From the NCBI GenBank assembly GCA_037349105.1, contig JAYJMM010000112.1, positions 744,001 to 808,000 of the forward strand: DNA of 64,000 nucleotides, read 5' to 3'. Of the stretch, positions 62,605 through 64,000 are shown piece after piece. Position numbers and translations under genes: made by a program. How positions within the stretch are numbered: position 1 is the stretch's first letter; every line of letters begins with the position of its first letter. Source of the DNA: Limnomonas spitsbergensis (lineage: Eukaryota > Chlorophyta > Chlorophyceae > Chlamydomonadales). Under the pieces are notes generated by a model that searched no databases, was not told where the DNA came from, and worked only from the letters and a program-made list of their open reading frames with translations.

Positions 62605-64000
62605 TCATGCCGTCTCCTGCCCCTCAGCCAGGCTCCGCAGAGCCCTGCCAATCAGCTCAAAGCTCGTGAAGGTCAAGGCAGCAGCTGGTGTTGTCCGTAG
62701 GAGGTTGGTGGCACCTCCGCGGTAGAAGCCCCGAAAGCCATCCTCCAACCAGACAGTCCTGGACAACAGCAAGGCACAATTTGCATTGGTTTATATGATC
62801 TTACAGGCCAGGGCCCCGCCCTCCCAGAACGTTTCAAAGTCAGTTCAGAAATGTACTTGGCGTTATCTCACCGCTGGACTTTCGTCATAGTTATACACAT
62901 TCGGGTGATTTTAGCACTGGCCTAAGCTGTATTTGAGCCACCCAATACCAGTGAAGGAATTGGCATCTTAAAGATGTTTCCTTTCCGAGCAATACGTCAA
63001 CCTCCCAAGCCAAACAGACAGTGACAGCTATCATTGCATGCCTTCAGCACACGCGAGAAGAGAGTTGCAGGGCACTCTTCAAATATTTCCCTTAAAACAC
63101 GAAGTATCTGCATCGGTCCTGTCCACATCCCCAGACACAGAAAGGACACATTGAAGACACAGGTGGTGGTTCCAGTGTTTTACAGAATGGCCCACCCTTT
63201 CTCCACGCACCTGCATGCCAAGGACAGTCCTTGCATCGGCCCGCTGCCGGACACGTGCATGTAGGAGCGAACCACCTGAGAGGGGCGCAGCAACGTCTGC
63301 GTGAGAGCGTGGAAATAAGGGGCAGATGACAGGCAGTGCCGCTTATACATTTACACCGCACGCAGTAACAGTGTCATCAATGAGTTAAGGATCGGCTGCA
63401 TGACGCACATACCTCATGGGGGTACGTGACCGAGCTAGCCACCACTTTGCTTGCTGCACTGCTGATGACCAGCTCAGATGGTGTTAATTCGTTTGACGAG
63501 CGTCCCGAGCGCTCAGCCACGACAGTCTGTGTTATCATGGAGGAGGCAAGCCTGTTAACCGAAGTGCATAAGCTGGCAGTGCACAAGGATGTAGGGTGCT
63601 GGAAGTTTCGAGAAAACATGGACAAGCTAGAGAGGGCATCACTGTGTGCCATTAGGTCAGTGAATCATCGAAAGGCAAGCTTGTACAGGGTCGCAGCGCG
63701 GGTACACTTTACCTTGAGATGTTCATACAACGGAAACTGGATCGCAACATGTAAAACGCCCATCAGGGAGGGAACGAGACCGCTGTACAGGCCTCGTAAG
63801 CCCTCTTCTCTTGTTATCCTGTTGTGGAGCGGGCACATGAAAGCACTGAGGCCTTGGCACGCCCTTTCCAAGCGCAAGTAATACCATATGAGGATCACCA
63901 GCTGGCCAGTGCAGACATGCAAGCACTCTGGATAGGGTGGTGTGTTCGCATGTTTGCATGCACCACCCTGTTGCTCAGGCTCACCTTGACAGTGCATCGA
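62605..64000 (-). CDS. Mitochondrial carrier, NAD/folate/FAD type (3' part)
   Basis: SLC25-family inner-membrane (or plastid) transporter. Minus-strand exons visible: 64000-63985 (partial), 63818-63713, 63526-63413, 63275-63211 and 62758-62605 with TGA at 62607-62605; all phases close. The spliced reading includes [20 protein letters not shown] and [15 protein letters not shown] (end of repeat 2), [20 protein letters not shown] (repeat 3 signature PxHEVxR), and [20 protein letters not shown] with [16 protein letters not shown] (end of repeat 3). PHEVVR and FYRG..TNLLR.TPA are typical of the folate/FAD/NAD/pyrimidine subgroup (plant NDT, SLC25A32/33/36), so that class is likely; the exact substrate is not determinable. 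Repeat 1 and the start lie beyond the right edge. The 450-bp last intron (62759-63210) holds no supported exon. Confidence 0.93.

Noticed and set aside
62980..63110. Extra carrier exon ([12 protein letters not shown] reading)
   Set aside because: Exons 63275-63211 and 62758-62605 join in phase and give the complete carrier signature without it.

Overview
The window looks like nuclear DNA of a green alga (Chlorophyta). Low-copy genes are split by short GT-AG introns, base composition is moderate, the palindrome GCATGC is very common, and most of the rest is retrotransposon sequence of kinds seen in algae (split-direct-repeat PAT-like, Ty3/chromovirus, RNase H-bearing LINE). A trebouxiophyte would fit, but the sequence alone does not fix the class. 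There are no operons, rRNA genes or convincing tRNA genes.

Host genes occupy several islands. At 1.9-8.8 kb there is a ten-exon mitochondrial proline dehydrogenase with an EF-hand insertion (+), an unrecognised two-membrane-span protein (-), and a small mitoribosomal protein of the mL64/CRIF1 type (+) divergent from it. At 25.4-29.5 kb lie the spliceosomal Sm protein D2 (-) and, divergent from it, an eight-exon SET-domain lysine methyltransferase of the Rubisco LSMT-like type (+). At 30.9-35.9 kb is a multi-exon, multi-pass (about 7-8 span) membrane protein with a long disordered tail (-). At the right edge, 62.6-64.0 kb holds the 3' part of a mitochondrial carrier of the NAD/folate type (-). 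Exon phases were checked by hand and close exactly for the proline dehydrogenase, mL64, SmD2 and SET genes, for the visible carrier exons, and for most of the membrane-protein exons.

Mobile DNA fills most of the remainder. From 11.35 to 24.31 kb lies a ~13 kb element with split direct repeats (X1 - internal - Y1 X2 Y2 on the minus strand), the architecture of PAT/TOC1/Kangaroo tyrosine-recombinase retrotransposons. It carries gag-like and tandem-repeat proteins but no reverse transcriptase or recombinase that I can recognise. It sits inside a copy of a dispersed repeat whose uninterrupted relative is at about 60.5 kb, so the target is visible. At 39.2-42.4 kb is the C-terminal half of a LINE (RNase H, zinc knuckle, possible nuclease). 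At 43.3-51.8 kb is a graveyard of retroelement pieces, trinucleotide and 12-bp minisatellites, a LINE RT fragment and a decayed integrase with a PHD finger. At 51.859-58.146 kb is a complete Ty3/gypsy chromovirus with two identical 181-bp LTRs and a 5-bp GGTAC target duplication. It encodes Gag, a Dam-methyltransferase-like domain, protease, RT, RNase H, integrase and chromodomain, broken by a few small indels. A 0.38-kb foldback element lies at 36.25-36.64 kb, and several dispersed repeats lie at 9-11 kb and 58-62.6 kb.

The host genes are housekeeping genes without a shared pathway, though three are mitochondrial. The most novel parts are the split-repeat element with its internal repeat proteins, the Dam-like domain in a chromovirus, and the calcium-binding insertion in proline dehydrogenase.
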